Shown: positions 36,812 to 46,339 of the stretch, in pieces
Layout: each line of letters starts with the position of its first letter
How positions within the stretch are numbered: position 1 is the first letter of the stretch
From: Synechocystis sp. PCC 7338
Lineage (GTDB): Bacteria; Cyanobacteriota; Cyanobacteriia; Cyanobacteriales; Microcystaceae
NCBI RefSeq assembly: GCF_018282115.1
Contig: NZ_CP054306.1
Location: 2,093,488-2,157,487, forward strand
Length of the DNA stretch: 64,000 bases
Reading direction: 5' to 3'
Notes under the pieces: model-generated
What the model was told of the DNA's origin: nothing
Database searches by the model: none
What the model saw: only the letters and a program-made list of their open reading frames with translations
Position numbers and translations under genes: made by a program

Positions 36812-38113
36812 TCAACTGTTTTCCACTGGGGCGAAGATATTTAAGCTTTTGGGCAAACATTTAACCTCCACTGGAGTAGTACCAATGATTTCGCCGTCAA
36901 CGACAATTTTTTGCGGGGGGTTGGTTGTAACTTTAATCCTTTCTCCATAGAGATGCACCACGTTTTCATTGTCGGTGGGATTTTTTGACAGGGCAGAGGT
37001 GAAGAGGTTGGTTACCATCCGCAGACCCTGTAACGCTGTTTGGCTACTGGCCACGGTGATGTCGAGCAAGCCATCGGTGAAAGAGACCTGCCCTGCTCCC
37101 TGGGCAAAGACGGAAGTGGGAGGGGCCGCATTGGCGATCGTAATAGCGCTGGCTTCCATGGTGGTGGTTTCCGAATCAATTTCGATCTGGGCTTCAAACA
37201 ATTCCTGTTCCCTGGCTTGTTGAATACCCGCAAAAATGTAGGCCATTACCCCCAGATTATTTTTCAGTTCCCGATCCGCTTTTTCTACCATTTCCGCTTC
37301 AAAGCCGACCCCCGCCAACAAAAGCATGGGAATGTCATTGCACAGTGCCGTATCCACCACTTTGGTAATGCCCCGGTTGATGGTTTCACAGGCCCCGACA
37401 ATTTGGGTGGGAATGCCCAGGGCAACGGAAAAAGCATTGGCAGTACCCCGGGGAATAATACCCAGGGGAATGCCGGTATCGATCAGGGCGGCCGCTACGC
37501 CGGATACGGTGCCATCACCGCCGGAGGCAATGATAAAGCTATCTCCTTCCCCGTCCGATTGTTCGTTGGCTTGCCTAATTTTCTTAACAATTTCCCTGGC
37601 CTGGTCGGTGACGTTAACATCGGCACTAGTGAAAATAATTTTGAGATTAATTTCCGACTGTAAATGCTCTTTAATTAAATCTAGTTCCCGTTCCACATTG
37701 CCCTGCCCTGCTACAGGATTAAAGATTAGATGGCCAGTTTTAGTTTTACCCAATAGTTTAATCACTGCCTTGGCGGTGGCTAAATTAATTGCCAGGGGAA
37801 CGTTGTATACTTCACAAAGTCGCAATAGGGGCTGGATGTCCGGCTCGTGGGGTTGGGCATAGAGGGGATCAATCAAAAAAATGACGGCGGCAATAGTCCC
37901 ATCGATGATTTGGGTGGCAATTTGGGTGTCCCCCCCTAGGGGCCCAGAAAAAACGGTTTCCACAGCCAAGCCGGTTTTGTTTTTTACCAATTCCCCTGTT
38001 TGACCAGTGGCGATGAGGTCATAGCGAGAGAAAAGGGATTTGTGCTGTTGGACAAAATTAACTAGAGCGTCTTTTTTGTTGTCGTGGGCAATGAGGGCTA
38101 TCTGGGCGGCCAT
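36812..38113 (-). CDS. Methylglyoxal synthase fused to YegS/diacylglycerol-kinase-like domain
   Basis: The 433-residue protein has two domains. Residues 1-120 are methylglyoxal-synthase-like: IALIAHDNKKD, then TGQTGELV and SGPLGGDTQIA, with the phosphate-binding loops and the catalytic Asp region. Residues about 135-425 are a lipid-kinase (LCB5/YegS) domain: FNPVAGQGN, ASGGDGTV, IIPRGTANAFS. The first makes methylglyoxal from DHAP, and the second phosphorylates a lipid alcohol. Whether both are active is unproven. The ATG at 38113 starts MAAQIALIAHD. Reading the fused gene as one CDS is supported by a continuous frame. Confidence 0.88.
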   Translation of the reverse strand: MAAQIALIAHDNKKDALVNFVQQHKSLFSRYDLIATGQTGELVKNKTGLAVETVFSGPLGGDTQIATQIIDGTIAAVIFLIDPLYAQPHEPDIQPLLRLCEVYNVPLAINLATAKAVIKLLGKTKTGHLIFNPVAGQGNVERELDLIKEHLQSEINLKIIFTSADVNVTDQAREIVKKIRQANEQSDGEGDSFIIASGGDGTVSGVAAALIDTGIPLGIIPRGTANAFSVALGIPTQIVGACETINRGITKVVDTALCNDIPMLLLAGVGFEAEMVEKADRELKNNLGVMAYIFAGIQQAREQELFEAQIEIDSETTTMEASAITIANAAPPTSVFAQGAGQVSFTDGLLDITVASSQTALQGLRMVTNLFTSALSKNPTDNENVVHLYGERIKVTTNPPQKIVVDGEIIGTTPVEVKCLPKSLNIFAPVENS

Positions 38114-38170
38114 GGTGTTTCCCGATGGTGGAATGGAGAGTTAGTGTGAATTCAGAGGTTCAGATTCACA

Positions 38171-39340
38171 ATGGTAATGGAAACAGCCTTTAGCCGTATG
38201 GATTTGGTTCAGTCGCCGGTTATTCCGGTGGTGGGACAGTGGATTGCCGATTCCCCTGGCACAATTTCCCTCGGTCAAGGGGTGGCTTTTTACCCTCCTC
38301 CGGAAGAGGTGGCCGTGGCGGTACGGGACAGTCTGGGACAGGCTCCTCTGCATCAGTATCAGTCAGTGGTGGGTATACCGAGCTTAATTTCTGCTCTAAC
38401 GGAAAAGTTACAACGGGACAATGGCATCCATCTCTCCTCTACCCAGGCGGTGGTGGTGACGGCTGGGGCCAATATGGGTTTTTTAAATGCAGTGCTGGCC
38501 ATTACAGAGGTGGGGGACGAAATTATTCTCAATACTCCGTACTACTTCAACCATGAAATGGCTGTTAGAATTGCCGGGTGTCGGCCGGTGTTGGTGCCCA
38601 CTGATGGGGAATATCAACTCCAACCTGATCTCATTGCCCAGGCGATCGCCCCCCGGACTAAGGCAGTGGTGACCATTTCCCCCAATAATCCCACCGGGGT
38701 TATTTATCCAGAGGTGGATTTACGGGCGGTGAACCAACTTTGCCGGGAGTGGGGTATTTATCATATCCATGACGAAGCCTACGATTATTTTGCCTACGAC
38801 CAAACCCCAATTTTTTCCCCTGGGGCCATACTGGATAGTGGAGACCATACCATTTCCCTCTATAGCTTTTCCAAGGCCTACGGCATGGCCGGTTGGCGAA
38901 TTGGTTATATGGTCATTCCCCAGAATTTATTGCTAGCGGTTAAAAAAATTCAGGACACCAATCTGATCTGCCCGGTGGTGATTTCCCAATATGCGGCCCT
39001 TGCTTGTTTACAGGTGGGTAAGGCTTATTCAGCCCAGTTTTTGCCGGAGATGGCCGCCTGTCGCCAACAATTACTGGACACCCTGGGTCAATTGTCCGAT
39101 TATTGTCGTTTAGTGGTGCCCCAGGGAGCTTTTTACTGTTTGCTGGAGGTTGATAGCCCCTTGACGGATTTAGAGCTAGTCCGAAGGTTAGTTGATGAAT
39201 TTAAAGTGGCGGTACTGCCCGGTTCCACCTTTGGCATGGAGTCCGGTTGCTATCTCCGCATTGCCTATGGTGCTCTACGGCGGGCCACAGCCAGCACGGC
39301 CATTGCTAGATTGGAGCAGGGATTAAAACATCTTTGTTGA
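38171..39340 (+). CDS. Aspartate aminotransferase-type PLP enzyme
   Basis: The 389-residue fold-type I aminotransferase has the PLP Lys in YSFSKAYGMAGWRIGY (Lys235), SPNNPTGV for the cofactor phosphate region, an HDEAYDYFAYD strand and, in the C-terminal half, SGCYLRIAYGA with the substrate-carboxylate Arg. It probably transaminates aspartate or a related acid; substrate preference within subgroup I-gamma is not readable. The start ATG at 38171 is 57 bp from the divergent methylglyoxal synthase fusion start. Confidence 0.88.
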   Translation: MVMETAFSRMDLVQSPVIPVVGQWIADSPGTISLGQGVAFYPPPEEVAVAVRDSLGQAPLHQYQSVVGIPSLISALTEKLQRDNGIHLSSTQAVVVTAGANMGFLNAVLAITEVGDEIILNTPYYFNHEMAVRIAGCRPVLVPTDGEYQLQPDLIAQAIAPRTKAVVTISPNNPTGVIYPEVDLRAVNQLCREWGIYHIHDEAYDYFAYDQTPIFSPGAILDSGDHTISLYSFSKAYGMAGWRIGYMVIPQNLLLAVKKIQDTNLICPVVISQYAALACLQVGKAYSAQFLPEMAACRQQLLDTLGQLSDYCRLVVPQGAFYCLLEVDSPLTDLELVRRLVDEFKVAVLPGSTFGMESGCYLRIAYGALRRATASTAIARLEQGLKHLC

Positions 39341-39593
39341 ACTGCGCCCTGCCGGTGATTTTATCTGTGTGGTGAAATGCCTAAAATTGCGCCTAAAGCC
39401 CACCTAAGGAAATCTATTTGTCCTAAGCCTTGGCAAAGTTGACCAATCCTCTGGGGGAGCGAAAATTTTATGAGAGCTTTTATTTGTAGATTGATATTTT
39501 TCCCGATCGCCCTTTGTGTCTGAGGTTTCAGAGGGTAAGTTTTCCGTTAAAGTCCAGAATGGAGAGTTGTTGCGGTTGGGGTAAATCTGACAG

Positions 39594-40721
39594 ATGGAAA
39601 GAGAGGAAACCTACAGGCAAATCAGTGGGATCCGGCAGAAATTAGGACAGCTAGAACCAAAAGCGCCGAACAGAAACAATCTGCTACGGAACTTGTCTCA
39701 ATTGCTATCCCAGGCAACTGAAGGAATAGAAGGGAGAAAGGAAGTCTGTAATTGCCAAGTGCAGATCTTGGTGGAGCAGGCCCAGGCCCTGAGCCAGGAT
39801 GGGTTAAATCCGATTCAACTGAGTTTGTGTGAAAGGGAAATACTGTCCCAGGCGATCGCCATTTTGGAGCAGTCCGGGCAGTTATGGCGTAACTACGAGG
39901 AAAGATATGTGGATGCCTACGCCGAAGCTTGGTTGAAGACCCTGGAGTACTTTTACCGCCATTATCAAGAGTATGACCCCGGTAAAGCCCAGGTAGCCAC
40001 ATGGTTGAACTTCCGGCTCAAAAATGAATTCACAAGCCAGAAAATTAAAATCCAGCAACAACAGCAGCGTCAAATTCAAGCCTCAACGGAGGAAGAAGGG
40101 GAGGGATTGCTGGCCATGATGGCTTCCCCTTCCTATGGTGACCAGGCCAAAATCATGAGCGAAGGCATAGTGCAGTGGCTGGAGGAAAGTCCAGAGTTGG
40201 CAAAGGAGAGCATCAAAAATCAGCCCCAGTTAACGGTTAAACTCCTTTTGGAGCAACGTTTTCTGCGGGAAGTGTCCTGGGGGGATCTGGCCAAAGAGCA
40301 TAACGTGTCAGTGCCTACCCTCAGCAGTTTTTACGAGCGCAAATGCCGTCCTAAACTCATTGACTTTATCCAGAGCAACTACGACTTCATCACCCCGGAT
40401 TCCCCCGTTAACCCCTGTGAACATTTGCGGACATTGGCAGGGAGTCCAAACCTCAGGGGCATTAACTTTGTTGAGCAACTGCAACAATGGCTGGAGTCGG
40501 AACCTTGTTTACAGGAAATTAAGCTCAGGGAAAAACCGGAGATTACTGCCCAGATTTTCTTACGGGAAACCCTAGCAGTGCTTCAACAACCACGACAGGG
40601 GCTAACCCAGGTGGCAAGTAGGTTGGGGGTAGAAGCGGGGGCACTGGAAATATTCTATGAATTTAGGGTCATTCATCAAGTTTTGGTATTTGTGCATAAA
40701 ATCCAGCGGGAACACCGATAA
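39594..40721 (+). CDS. Sigma-70 region-2-like protein of unknown role
   Basis: The 375-residue protein has a segment at about residues 95-150 (LWRNYEERYVDAYAEAW...GKAQVATWLNFRLKNEF) resembling sigma-factor region 2 of a cyanobacterial group. The C-terminal half contains two helix-turn-helix-like units, such as REVSWGDLAKEHNVSVPTLSSFYERKCRPKL. It may be a divergent extracytoplasmic-type sigma factor or an unrelated DNA-binding regulator. It heads the row with the DUF1822 protein (74 bp) and the CHAT-CHASE2 protein; the same trio is seen in other cyanobacteria as far as I recall. Confidence 0.68.
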   Translation: MEREETYRQISGIRQKLGQLEPKAPNRNNLLRNLSQLLSQATEGIEGRKEVCNCQVQILVEQAQALSQDGLNPIQLSLCEREILSQAIAILEQSGQLWRNYEERYVDAYAEAWLKTLEYFYRHYQEYDPGKAQVATWLNFRLKNEFTSQKIKIQQQQQRQIQASTEEEGEGLLAMMASPSYGDQAKIMSEGIVQWLEESPELAKESIKNQPQLTVKLLLEQRFLREVSWGDLAKEHNVSVPTLSSFYERKCRPKLIDFIQSNYDFITPDSPVNPCEHLRTLAGSPNLRGINFVEQLQQWLESEPCLQEIKLREKPEITAQIFLRETLAVLQQPRQGLTQVASRLGVEAGALEIFYEFRVIHQVLVFVHKIQREHR

Positions 40722-40794
40722 CTAATTAGGTCGAAGGCTCCCTTGCTCCAGCGGAGATCGCCAAATAATACGCCGAGAATGAATTGTTAAAACC

Positions 40795-41970
40795 ATGAAC
40801 AACTTAGTACAATCCCCATCCATTCCCCTCACCACCCAAGACCGACAGTGGGTGCAACGGTTAGCCGTGCAGTCCGGTTGCCAAGGGGAAAGACTACGTC
40901 GCCTTATTTCCAACCTTCTAGCCATCAAAGCAGTGGCCCATTGGTTAGATATTTATGGCATCCCCTACGATTGGTCGAGTAGTTACAGTTCTCAACCGTT
41001 ATTACATCTAGGGGAAGAGGTGGCGGATCTATATTTGCCGGGGTTAGGACGATTAGAATGCCGTGGCATTGCTCCTCAACAACAAGCAGTACAATTCAGC
41101 CTCGAAAGTTGGTCAGACCGCCTGGGTTATGTGGTGGTGGAAATGAACCCCGATTTAACCAGCGGCAAATTGTTGGGTTGCGTCGAACAGGTTAGTGCCG
41201 CCCCCCTACGGAGGGAAATGCTACAACCACCGGATTTTGTCTTTAGTCTTGTTGCCCAAGCCGAATTGCAAAGGGCCCAGTCTCCGGTGACTACCACCAT
41301 AGAAAACGGACTCAGAACCGCCGCTACCGTTATCCAACAATGGCTCACCACCGCCCAGGAGCAGGCTTGGCAAATGGCAGAATTTTACCTGTTGGAACCA
41401 AGTTTTTCCCCTGTCCGCAGTGCCAATACCGTCGAGAGAATCATTGATAAGCTCCATAGTGCTAACAGTGAAGCGGCTCGGCAACGGTTAATCATTACCC
41501 TAGGGGAACTAGTGAAACCGGAAGACACTGCATCGGTGGTGCGGGAATTGTCGCAAATCATTAACCAGACGGGAGATGAAGATACCCGTTGGTTAGCGGC
41601 TGGTACCTTAGCCCGCATTGAACCCCGGCATCCCCAGGCGGCCCATCGGTTACAGAAAACCATTGGGGCAGAGTTGAACCTGGCGGACATTGCCCTTAAT
41701 TTACTCATTGCCCTGATGCCTGGCCCAGACCAAACCATTAACGGCTCCATTGAGTTAAAAACCCCCAACCAACAGCAGACCCTCCCCCCTGGTACCCGTT
41801 TAACCCTTTTATCGGCGGAAAATGAATTCATTGACGAGATTGCCGTAACCGGAGACCAGACCCCCGGTAAAAATCTGTTGAAAATTGGTCTGACCATCGA
41901 CCCCGGCACCAACTTCCGCATTCGAGTAACGGTGGGTGGGGAAAGCATCACCGAAGATATTCAGATCTAG
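40795..41970 (+). CDS. DUF1822 family protein
   Basis: The 391-residue protein has the DUF1822 pattern. A middle segment, HWLDIYGIPYDWSSSYSSQP, precedes YVVVEMNPDLTSGKLLGCVEQV. A helical region and a C-terminal beta-rich part follow (IELKTPNQQQTLPPGTRLTLLSAENEF...GTNFRIRVTVGGES). No membrane segment was seen. The function of the family is unknown. Only 7 bp separate it from the CHAT-CHASE2 gene, so the two are co-transcribed, and a shared role is inferred. Confidence 0.82.
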   Translation: MNNLVQSPSIPLTTQDRQWVQRLAVQSGCQGERLRRLISNLLAIKAVAHWLDIYGIPYDWSSSYSSQPLLHLGEEVADLYLPGLGRLECRGIAPQQQAVQFSLESWSDRLGYVVVEMNPDLTSGKLLGCVEQVSAAPLRREMLQPPDFVFSLVAQAELQRAQSPVTTTIENGLRTAATVIQQWLTTAQEQAWQMAEFYLLEPSFSPVRSANTVERIIDKLHSANSEAARQRLIITLGELVKPEDTASVVRELSQIINQTGDEDTRWLAAGTLARIEPRHPQAAHRLQKTIGAELNLADIALNLLIALMPGPDQTINGSIELKTPNQQQTLPPGTRLTLLSAENEFIDEIAVTGDQTPGKNLLKIGLTIDPGTNFRIRVTVGGESITEDIQI

Positions 41971-41977
41971 GTATGCC

Positions 41978-44392
41978 ATGGATCTACAACTGTTGGTGCT
42001 GAAAATCATTGAGGGGGACTTTGCCACTGGATTTACTGTGGCCCTGGATGTGGAAACTATTACCCAGGGGCAAAACAGAAGCCAACGGAGGGATTTCTAT
42101 GGTCGTTTACCGTCCCTTGCTCCCAACCTAGACCTCTACCAACTCCATCAACAGTGGGTTAGTGAAATTATCACCGCCCGCACGGGGCAACCCCAACGAC
42201 GACGGGGCATTAGGGTTACCAGTAAGCAGGCGATCGCCAGCCATTACGACCAACCGCAAACGGAACAAAAACGGGCCTTACAACAGGCAATGGTGCAATG
42301 GTTAACCAGTCCAGAACCCGGTTGGCAAGCTATAGAAAAGGAGATCATTCGTTGGAGTCAAAGGTCAACTGTGGAAACCCAGTTGGTGATTCAGCTTGGA
42401 CAATCCCTTTATCAATCTGCTCGCCCCATCGCTGCCACTTTAGCCAAATTACCCTGGGGGGAATGGCCCCTACTGCAAAAGGAATCCCTAAGTCCCATTC
42501 ACTTTGCTGTGAATACCTGTCAATATGCTTTACCACCTACACAGGTTTCCAACCCAGAAGTTATTTCTCCCATTGTCCGCCTACAACGGTACTTTTTCCC
42601 CGCTATCCGTATCCTCCATGTTTTGGGTAATAACGAAGGCATTGATCTAGCCCCCGATCAAGCTGTATTAGCTGGTTTAAGCCATCAGGGAAAGAAGGTA
42701 GAAGTTGTCACCCTACATCAACCGGATTATCAAAGTTTGAGTAGGGCCCTTAAAGATGGGGCTGGTTTTGACCTCTTTGTTTACTCTGGCCACAGTCAGG
42801 CTTCCTTTGACCAGGACTTAGCGGCCATGTTACTGGGACAACCAGGCACCGTGGAAGGGGTCACGATCGCCAATTTACGTCTTGCTTTCCAACGGGCGAT
42901 CGCCAATGGGTTGAGGGTGGCGGTGTTTAACTCCTGTGCCAGTGCCCAACTAGCGGAGGCCTTGCTAGATACGGGATTAAGTACGGTGATATCTATGCAG
43001 GAAGAAGTGGCGGACATAGTGGCCCATGGCTTCTTGGATAGTTTTTTACGCCATTACGTCCAGGGAAAACAATCTATTTTTCGGGCGGTACGCAGTAGCC
43101 TAACGGATTTGGAGGAATACGATCGCCGTTACCCAGGGGTGGGTTGGTTACCGGTTATTCACCACAATCCCACTGTGGCCCCGCCTCTTTGGGAAGAATT
43201 ACGTCAGCAACCCCAATCCATCCGTCGCACTGGTTTATGGGCAGTGGGGACAACGATTCTGGTTTTGTTACTACGGTGGTTTGAGCTAACCCAGGGGCTA
43301 GATCTGAAATTGTTTGACCTCATGCTCCGTTCCCAACCAGTTTCCACTGCCGTTGATGAGCGCATTTTAGTGGTTACTGTTGACCAAAATGACCTGGATA
43401 TTTTGCGGCAAAATGGCTTGCAATCAGCGGCGGGTAGTGATGTTATCTCCGATGGGGCTTTGGTGGCAGCGTTGGAGAAAATTAATAGTTACCAACCCCG
43501 TTGGCTTGGTCTGGATATTGTTCGGGATTTGCCTATCTCTGAGGGTAATGCTCGTCTCCAGGAGGTTTTCCAAAATGGCGATCGCCTGCTTGTAACCTGT
43601 GGTTTTGCCGATCAACAGGGAGAGCAGTTATTGCCACCACCGGCCATTGATGCGGATAGTCTAGCCTTTATTAATATGCCCATTGACCGGGATCAGGTCA
43701 TTCGCCGCCAATTATTGTTCGGAGAGTTTTCCCAGACTGAATCCTGTTCCACCAACCAATCCCTGGGTCTTTCTCTAGCGTTGAATTACCTGGGGGAAGA
43801 AGATATATTCCCCGCCGAAAGTCCGGTTTTAACCCTCAATCACGTTACTTTTACGCCCCTTGCGGCTAAATCCGGGGTTTACCGTGCCAATGAAGTGGCA
43901 GGCTATCAAATTCTCTTCCTTAGTTTACCGAGGGGAGCAATTCGGGAAATTAGTCTTTCTACTCTTTTTGCTGATACTGAACAACGGTTAGACCTCAAAG
44001 ATAAGGTGGTTCTGTTGGGTTATGGTCACAAGGACAAACACAGCACTGCCCTAGAGTCAGATATTCCTGGGGTCGTGATTCATGGGCAAATGGTCAAGCA
44101 GATCTTAGATGCTGTTTTAGATGAAAAACTTCTGTTGACCACTACTTCACAGGGAGCAGAATTACTCTGGATTTTGTTTTGGGTAGGTCTTGCCACCGGC
44201 GGCATTCTGGGAGTGATCGTTATGGATGGAGGCCGTCGTCAACAACAGTTGGTGATTATAGGCTCATTAGTGGCAGTAAGCAGCTCTGGTTGGCTTGTTC
44301 TTTGGGCTAGTGGATTATGGCTACCCCTGGCATCCCCATTATTGTTTTTGCTGTTAATGTTGGGGGGAGTTTCCGTAAGTAAGTCAAAATAG
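41978..44392 (+). CDS. CHAT protease-like domain fused to CHASE2 sensor domain
   Basis: The 804-residue membrane protein has a CHAT (caspase-HetF-type) domain at about residues 150-400 with a His/Cys pair: VYSGHSQ (His272) and VFNSCASAQ (Cys320). A membrane helix at about 418-436 is followed by a CHASE2 domain (ERILVVTVDQNDLD...WLGLDIVRDLP) and two to three C-terminal helices. CHASE2 senses extracellular signals; CHAT is a caspase-like peptidase fold in filamentous and unicellular cyanobacteria. The ATG at 41978 (MDLQLLVLK) is preferred over an upstream GTG that overlaps the DUF1822 gene. Whether the Cys is active and what it cuts is unknown. Confidence 0.83.
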   Translation: MDLQLLVLKIIEGDFATGFTVALDVETITQGQNRSQRRDFYGRLPSLAPNLDLYQLHQQWVSEIITARTGQPQRRRGIRVTSKQAIASHYDQPQTEQKRALQQAMVQWLTSPEPGWQAIEKEIIRWSQRSTVETQLVIQLGQSLYQSARPIAATLAKLPWGEWPLLQKESLSPIHFAVNTCQYALPPTQVSNPEVISPIVRLQRYFFPAIRILHVLGNNEGIDLAPDQAVLAGLSHQGKKVEVVTLHQPDYQSLSRALKDGAGFDLFVYSGHSQASFDQDLAAMLLGQPGTVEGVTIANLRLAFQRAIANGLRVAVFNSCASAQLAEALLDTGLSTVISMQEEVADIVAHGFLDSFLRHYVQGKQSIFRAVRSSLTDLEEYDRRYPGVGWLPVIHHNPTVAPPLWEELRQQPQSIRRTGLWAVGTTILVLLLRWFELTQGLDLKLFDLMLRSQPVSTAVDERILVVTVDQNDLDILRQNGLQSAAGSDVISDGALVAALEKINSYQPRWLGLDIVRDLPISEGNARLQEVFQNGDRLLVTCGFADQQGEQLLPPPAIDADSLAFINMPIDRDQVIRRQLLFGEFSQTESCSTNQSLGLSLALNYLGEEDIFPAESPVLTLNHVTFTPLAAKSGVYRANEVAGYQILFLSLPRGAIREISLSTLFADTEQRLDLKDKVVLLGYGHKDKHSTALESDIPGVVIHGQMVKQILDAVLDEKLLLTTTSQGAELLWILFWVGLATGGILGVIVMDGGRRQQQLVIIGSLVAVSSSGWLVLWASGLWLPLASPLLFLLLMLGGVSVSKSK

Positions 44393-44457
44393 TATGACCA
44401 ATAATCCTTGCTTTTTAGGCTAAAATAGTCCTGCCAATAATTTTACTGCGGTAAGTT

Positions 44458-44682
44458 ATGCAATGTAAAAAGGTTTCTATTTCCCTCCCCTCGGAAATGA
44501 TGACTTTTGTTGACCACTATCAAAATTATGCTGGCTGTAAATCCCGTTCCCAGGTAATCGAGGAGGCTCTGGAGCTGCTAAAAGTTAGGGAGTTAGAAAG
44601 AGCTTATCGGGAAGCTTCCCTGGAGAACGATCCCATTTGGGAAGCAACAACCATGGACGGATTAAGCGATGAAATGTGGTGA
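44458..44682 (+). CDS. Ribbon-helix-helix (CopG/MazE-type) antitoxin, toxin lost
   Basis: The 74-residue protein opens MQCKKVSISLPSEMMTFVDH and continues KSRSQVIEEALELLKVRELE, a ribbon-helix-helix DNA-binding fold, with an acidic C-terminus that would neutralise a toxin. TAAAAT about 35 bp upstream fits a -10 element. The stop overlaps the start of a truncated toxin frame at 44669. In intact pairs a MazF-type toxin would follow; here it is broken (see next entry), so this antitoxin is an orphan. Confidence 0.82.
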   Translation: MQCKKVSISLPSEMMTFVDHYQNYAGCKSRSQVIEEALELLKVRELERAYREASLENDPIWEATTMDGLSDEMW

Positions 44683-44779
44683 AATATGCTGTACGAACCT
44701 TTGCTTACCATTCCATAAGCCCTCGCACTTCTTCGATGTGAATAATATCTCTTTGTATTGCTACATAAAAATTCACTGA
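44669..44779 (+). pseudogene. Toxin start (MazF-like) truncated after about seven codons
   Basis: The frame starts MKCGEIC, the usual opening of MazF/PemK toxins (typically MKxGEIW), overlapping the antitoxin stop by the ATGA-type arrangement normal for such operons. It then turns into 30 unrelated residues and stops at 44777-44779. The remainder of the toxin is absent in the following 200 bp, which suggests a deletion or replacement breakpoint at about 44690. Confidence 0.62.
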
Positions 44780-44882
44780 AATGTAACAAACTATGTACTT
44801 TGTTGTTAGCCTGTGCAGATATAACTATTGGTAAAATGTGATGCATGTTTTTTATCAAAAGTTCTAATAGCAGAGTTTTTCT

Positions 44883-45641
44883 ATGGATATATCAACTGCA
44901 AACTATATTTTACAGTGCTGTAAGTTTTTGAATAAAAACTTTATCAATAGCAAACTAACTCTGATATGTGAAAAAATAGATCAGCTAGTACTTGCCGATG
45001 TTTATTCGGCATTTAGTGCAATACAGGATGCTTTAACTACTGATAATGAAAAAACTCGTAATATAAGATTAATATTTGCAGAAGAAAAACTTTTAAAAAC
45101 TACAGGGCTGGATATTAATCTAGTTACTGGCGACTATAAAAACATTTTTTTGATTTCGCTATCTCATTATGGATTAGCATTTATATGTTCATTAAGAAGA
45201 GATACAATAACAAGCGCAAGGCACGCATTAAGAGCCTTTTTATATGATACTAGAACAACTAGAAATGAACTAACGCCTGAATTATATTTAAAGTTATTTA
45301 AAAATCAATGCGATTACATATTAATGGAAAAAGCTAATGAGATAAAAAATATTAAAGATAAGGATTATACTTGGGAGTTAATTAGCAATAATGTCTTACT
45401 TTCCCTAGGGAAAAAACCAGTTAGTCTAGTTCATGGTCTAAATTCACTTTCAAGATTTTTGTCAGGAGATAAAGAAGGATCGCAAAAATCTCTACAGAAA
45501 GCCCTTATAGTACGCTATCATAAGTCCGTAAATAAAGAGCTTTTACAGGCTTATGAAATAGAAGATATTAATGAAAAGTTTGAAAGAATTATCGATGAAA
45601 AATGTAAAAATTTATGCTTGTGTATGTTAAATGAAACGTAA
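44883..45641 (+). CDS. AT-rich hypothetical protein
   Basis: The 252-residue protein (MDISTANYILQCC) was not recognised. It is soluble and mostly helical, with repeated-helix character, for example FICSLRRDTITSARHALRAFLYDT and SRFLSGDKEGSQKSLQKALI, so an alpha-solenoid is possible. Codon use is far more AT-rich than in neighbouring core genes, and no HIP1 octamer occurs in it, which suggests acquisition. It converges with the DUF697-like gene; the stop codons almost touch (1 bp apart). Confidence 0.65.
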   Translation: MDISTANYILQCCKFLNKNFINSKLTLICEKIDQLVLADVYSAFSAIQDALTTDNEKTRNIRLIFAEEKLLKTTGLDINLVTGDYKNIFLISLSHYGLAFICSLRRDTITSARHALRAFLYDTRTTRNELTPELYLKLFKNQCDYILMEKANEIKNIKDKDYTWELISNNVLLSLGKKPVSLVHGLNSLSRFLSGDKEGSQKSLQKALIVRYHKSVNKELLQAYEIEDINEKFERIIDEKCKNLCLCMLNET

Positions 45642-45642
45642 G

Positions 45643-46149
45643 TTATGATTCATTTTTTGCTTGTTTCATTCCTTCGCTACGAGCGGCGGCAAGCTCTTTT
45701 GCAGTTGCAGTCCCACCACTGCGAAAATAAAGTTCTGCTGCATTACCCATACCATGAGTCCAGAAAAATACAAAGGCAGCACCTCCAAAACCTCCAGCCC
45801 CTGGCATACCAATCTTAAATAATGCTAGACAAACTTGCTGACCAATCATTCCGCCTCCAACAACAGCAAGTATTTCTTTAACTGTTTGTGGATTAATTTT
45901 GTACCCATAAATATTTCCAATGGCACGAACCATAAGCATCTGTACAGGTGTAATTGTCCAAATATCTGCAAATGGTATTGGCATAGGAGCAATAGCTGAT
46001 GCAGTCCAAGCACTGATTTTTCGTACTTCTTGAGCCATTTGTTGACGTTGAAGCTCTTGTAATTCACTCAAGTCAGCACTTAGAAAATACTTCATTCGCT
46101 CGCCATGCTTGCCAAGATGCTGAAGTAGTTGAACTGGAATATCAGTCAT
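45643..46149 (-). CDS. DUF697/YcjF-like membrane-associated protein
   Basis: The 168-residue protein has the segment IAPMPIPFADIWTITPVQMLMVRAIGNIYGYKI, which matches the C-terminal DUF697 domain found on its own or behind GTPases. Two Gly-rich hydrophobic stretches (VVGGGMIGQQVCLALFKIGMPGAGGFGG) follow. An N-terminal helical part carries HLGKHGERMKYFL. The ATG at 46149 is used. A stand-alone DUF697 protein may insert in the membrane, but its function is unknown. Confidence 0.72.
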   Translation of the reverse strand: MTDIPVQLLQHLGKHGERMKYFLSADLSELQELQRQQMAQEVRKISAWTASAIAPMPIPFADIWTITPVQMLMVRAIGNIYGYKINPQTVKEILAVVGGGMIGQQVCLALFKIGMPGAGGFGGAAFVFFWTHGMGNAAELYFRSGGTATAKELAAARSEGMKQAKNES

Positions 46150-46339
46150 TTGAACACGATCCTCGACTAAAGTATAAATTAATTATAGACTTCTATCCTT
46201 ATAGCGGATTATAATTTTTTAGATTGTCACGAATTTTAACTTTCTATGAGTGAGTACTTACATTTTTCGATTTATCTCAATAGATAATGCTTTAGTGAGA
46301 AATTTTTCACTGACCGATACAAAATTAGATCCACTTGTC

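Noticed and set aside
36723-36950. Plus-strand open frame between the CbiX and methylglyoxal synthase genes
   Set aside because: It overlaps the end of the methylglyoxal synthase fusion and has no family pattern.
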